Made by a program: the position numbers and the translations under genes
The notes under the pieces: model-generated
The model's input: only the letters and a program-made list of their open reading frames with translations
What the model was told of the DNA's origin: nothing
Database searches by the model: none
Part shown: positions 5,461 to 6,832 of the stretch, one piece after another
How positions within the stretch are numbered: position 1 is the stretch's first letter
Layout: each line of letters starts with the position of its first letter
Source: Eubacterium sp.
Lineage (GTDB): Bacteria; Bacillota_A; Clostridia; Lachnospirales; Lachnospiraceae
Assembly: GCA_023663915.1 (NCBI GenBank)
Contig: JAMPGN010000224.1
Coordinates: forward strand, 1-6,832
Direction of reading: 5' to 3'
DNA: 6,832 bases

Positions 5461-6774
5461 TCACCGCCAATGTAATGGACAGCTTCCCTCTCCCCATAAA
5501 CTATCCCACATCGCCGTAACTTCCTTCCTTTGCTCCTCCGACCACGTCTCGGGAATACCAGACTTCCATACAGACCATTCTCCTGACCGTATCCACGGCG
5601 GAATCTCGTCATACGAGAAACCCGCCTGGCTCTGTGCTGCCTGCTGCCCGCTATTCGCCGCTGTATTTGCCCTTGCTGCTGCTTGTTCCGCCTCGGCAAT
5701 ACGCGCCTGCTCCTCTTCCCCGGCGAGTCTTGCAGCCTCTTCCAGCTCCTCAATCTGCGCCAGAACCGCGTCAAAATCCATACCCGGTACGAGTTCTCTA
5801 TATTTCTCAATCAGACTCCTGACTTCATCGTACCGCATTTCAGCTATCAGAGCATCGATATATTTTTGCAGGAAATCCTGCATAAAGGACTGTACACTGC
5901 CGCTATCCCCGTCCAGATTGAGCAGCAGGTCACAAATCACCTCGCCCTCCTCGTAGGAACCGGAATCCGTATACCCCTGTGCTTCGTCGATATACTGTTC
6001 CACATATTCATCTACTACTTCCTGCGCGATCTCATCATACCGGTCAATCAGCTCCCCGATTGTATCAAACTCTTCCTTCTCGATCAGAACGCCTATGTAC
6101 TCTGTGAGCATTTCTTTCATATTTTGCTGTACTTCCGCATTCTCCCCGTCAAGCTCCAAAAGCCTGTCGAATATTGCCAGACGTTCTTCGTATTCGCCCT
6201 CCTTCGACACTTCAATATAATCACTTACAAGCTGCCCTGTCACCCTCGGATCTTCTTTTGTCGCAACATAGCCTCTTTCCAGCGTCTCAATCGCCCTGCT
6301 GCGGTCAAAGCTGTACACATCTTCCGCTGCCAGATAGATTTCCACTACATAATCGACTTTTTCTGCAGCCAGCCCCTCATCCATATCTTCTAACACCGCC
6401 AGCGCTTTGTTATAAAAGGCTGTTTCCCCTGCCGCATCGTCCAAGTTTCTATACGCCTCAACTCCGCCCGCATACGCTTCTATGCATCGATCGTCGATCG
6501 CGATCGCCTGTTCAAAGGTAAGCGCCGCTTCCTCGTACTGCCCGTTATTCAGATAAGTGTTACCAAGATCGAGCAATCTGTTCAGACGCCTCTGCGGGCT
6601 GTTATAAATGTTTATGCCGATCAAAAGCGCAAGGATGATCACGATTGCCACCCCGGCTGCTGCATACCATTTCTTGTTGCCTTTCTGTGTGGAAGCCGCT
6701 ACGCTTTCCGCCGTTTTGCCTGTTTCCTGTGGTTCGTTTGCCATAGTCGTATTCTCCTTTATTTTGTCATTCAT
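5461..6774 (-). CDS. Membrane-anchored TPR protein with a Trp-rich C-terminus
   Basis: 437 residues from the chosen ATG. A polar N-terminus of about 35 residues precedes one membrane helix (36-57). TPR-like units follow, the clearest at 66-94 (LLDLGNTYLNNGQYEEAALTF, then EQAIAID). Residues 186-330 hold a duplicated block: LLELDG at 205 and LLNLDG at 283 start two copies of a helical unit with a 78-residue period, each with a YI..LI.....D motif. A Glu/Ala/Gln-rich, probably coiled-coil and flexible segment (341-385) leads to a last 44 residues with seven tryptophans (394-436), ending CPLHWR. The reading frame is open to the right edge, but upstream GTG and ATG codons lack ribosome sites. Start at 6774 (GGGAG, spacing 8) is chosen; 6744 (AAAGGAG, spacing 9) is an equal alternative giving 427 residues. 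It lies 56 bp before its paralogue. A scaffold role in the envelope is inferred only. Confidence 0.85.
   Translation of the reverse strand: MNDKIKENTTMANEPQETGKTAESVAASTQKGNKKWYAAAGVAIVIILALLIGINIYNSPQRRLNRLLDLGNTYLNNGQYEEAALTFEQAIAIDDRCIEAYAGGVEAYRNLDDAAGETAFYNKALAVLEDMDEGLAAEKVDYVVEIYLAAEDVYSFDRSRAIETLERGYVATKEDPRVTGQLVSDYIEVSKEGEYEERLAIFDRLLELDGENAEVQQNMKEMLTEYIGVLIEKEEFDTIGELIDRYDEIAQEVVDEYVEQYIDEAQGYTDSGSYEEGEVICDLLLNLDGDSGSVQSFMQDFLQKYIDALIAEMRYDEVRSLIEKYRELVPGMDFDAVLAQIEELEEAARLAGEEEQARIAEAEQAAARANTAANSGQQAAQSQAGFSYDEIPPWIRSGEWSVWKSGIPETWSEEQRKEVTAMWDSLWGEGSCPLHWR
6754..6760 (-). promoter_or_regulatory. Alternative ribosome binding site of the first TPR gene
   Basis: AAAGGAG nine bases before the in-frame ATG at 6744. 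It is a better match to the anti-Shine-Dalgarno than GGGAG (6783-6787) before the ATG at 6774, so translation may begin at either or both. Confidence 0.45.
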
Positions 6775-6782
6775 TGTCTCCG

Positions 6783-6787
6783 CTCCC
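6783..6787 (-). promoter_or_regulatory. Ribosome binding site of the first TPR gene (chosen start)
   Basis: GGGAG eight bases before the ATG at 6774, within AAAAGGGAGCGGAG. No convincing promoter is visible in the 58 bases between this ATG and the window edge. Confidence 0.45.
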
Positions 6788-6832
6788 TTTTCTAATTTAA
6801 ACCGCATATTTTCTGTATCCACCAGCCCCGCA

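Noticed and set aside
6203..6209. Exact 0A box (TGTCGAA on the minus strand)
   Set aside because: It is inside the coding region of the first TPR gene, far from any promoter; a 7-base match in 6.8 kb is expected by chance.
5683..6393. Long plus-strand open frame of 236 codons
   Set aside because: It lies fully antisense to the TPR gene, has no ribosome site worth noting and a composition (Phe, Leu, Ile, Pro, His, Cys) typical of the complement of a Glu/Asp/Lys-rich helical protein.
6489..6505. Cluster of three GATC sites including GCGATCGC
   Set aside because: It encodes the conserved A-I-A-I-D-D-R of the TPR unit, and the paralogue has the same codons for A-I-A-I-D; the repeats follow from the protein sequence.

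Overview
The window looks like a chromosomal segment of a spore-forming, low-to-middle GC clostridial Firmicute, most likely a Lachnospiraceae-type gut bacterium (inference). The reasons are a near-canonical Spo0A DNA-binding domain, a SpoVB-type flippase, strong GGAGG ribosome binding sites and A/T-rich TATAAT-type promoters. All six supported genes lie on the minus strand, so they are transcribed from the right end towards the left.

In transcription order they are: a membrane-anchored TPR protein (5461-6774); a second TPR protein related to it over the N-terminal half (4196-5404); a 45-residue single-span membrane protein (4013-4150); a 172-residue Spo0A-like protein that keeps the whole DNA-binding domain but only a stub of the receiver (3374-3892); glycogen synthase GlgA (1820-3265), closed by a clear intrinsic terminator (1761-1789); and a SpoVB/MurJ-like flippase (30-1670) whose leader carries two GCGAAGC hairpins. 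The two TPR genes and the small membrane gene have short gaps (56 and 45 bp) and probably form one operon. The spo0A-like gene and glgA each have a TATAAT -10 element of their own.

How the genes work together is not proven by the sequence. GlgA makes storage glucan, the flippase moves lipid-linked glycan precursors, and the Spo0A-like protein should bind DNA without phosphorelay control, so sporulation or stationary-phase physiology is a reasonable common theme. The most notable item is the Spo0A-like gene: its first ~38 residues still align with the start of a Spo0A receiver, but the part with the phosphorylated aspartate is gone. No RNA genes, mobile elements or CRISPR arrays were seen, and no stretch over 300 bases lacks a gene.
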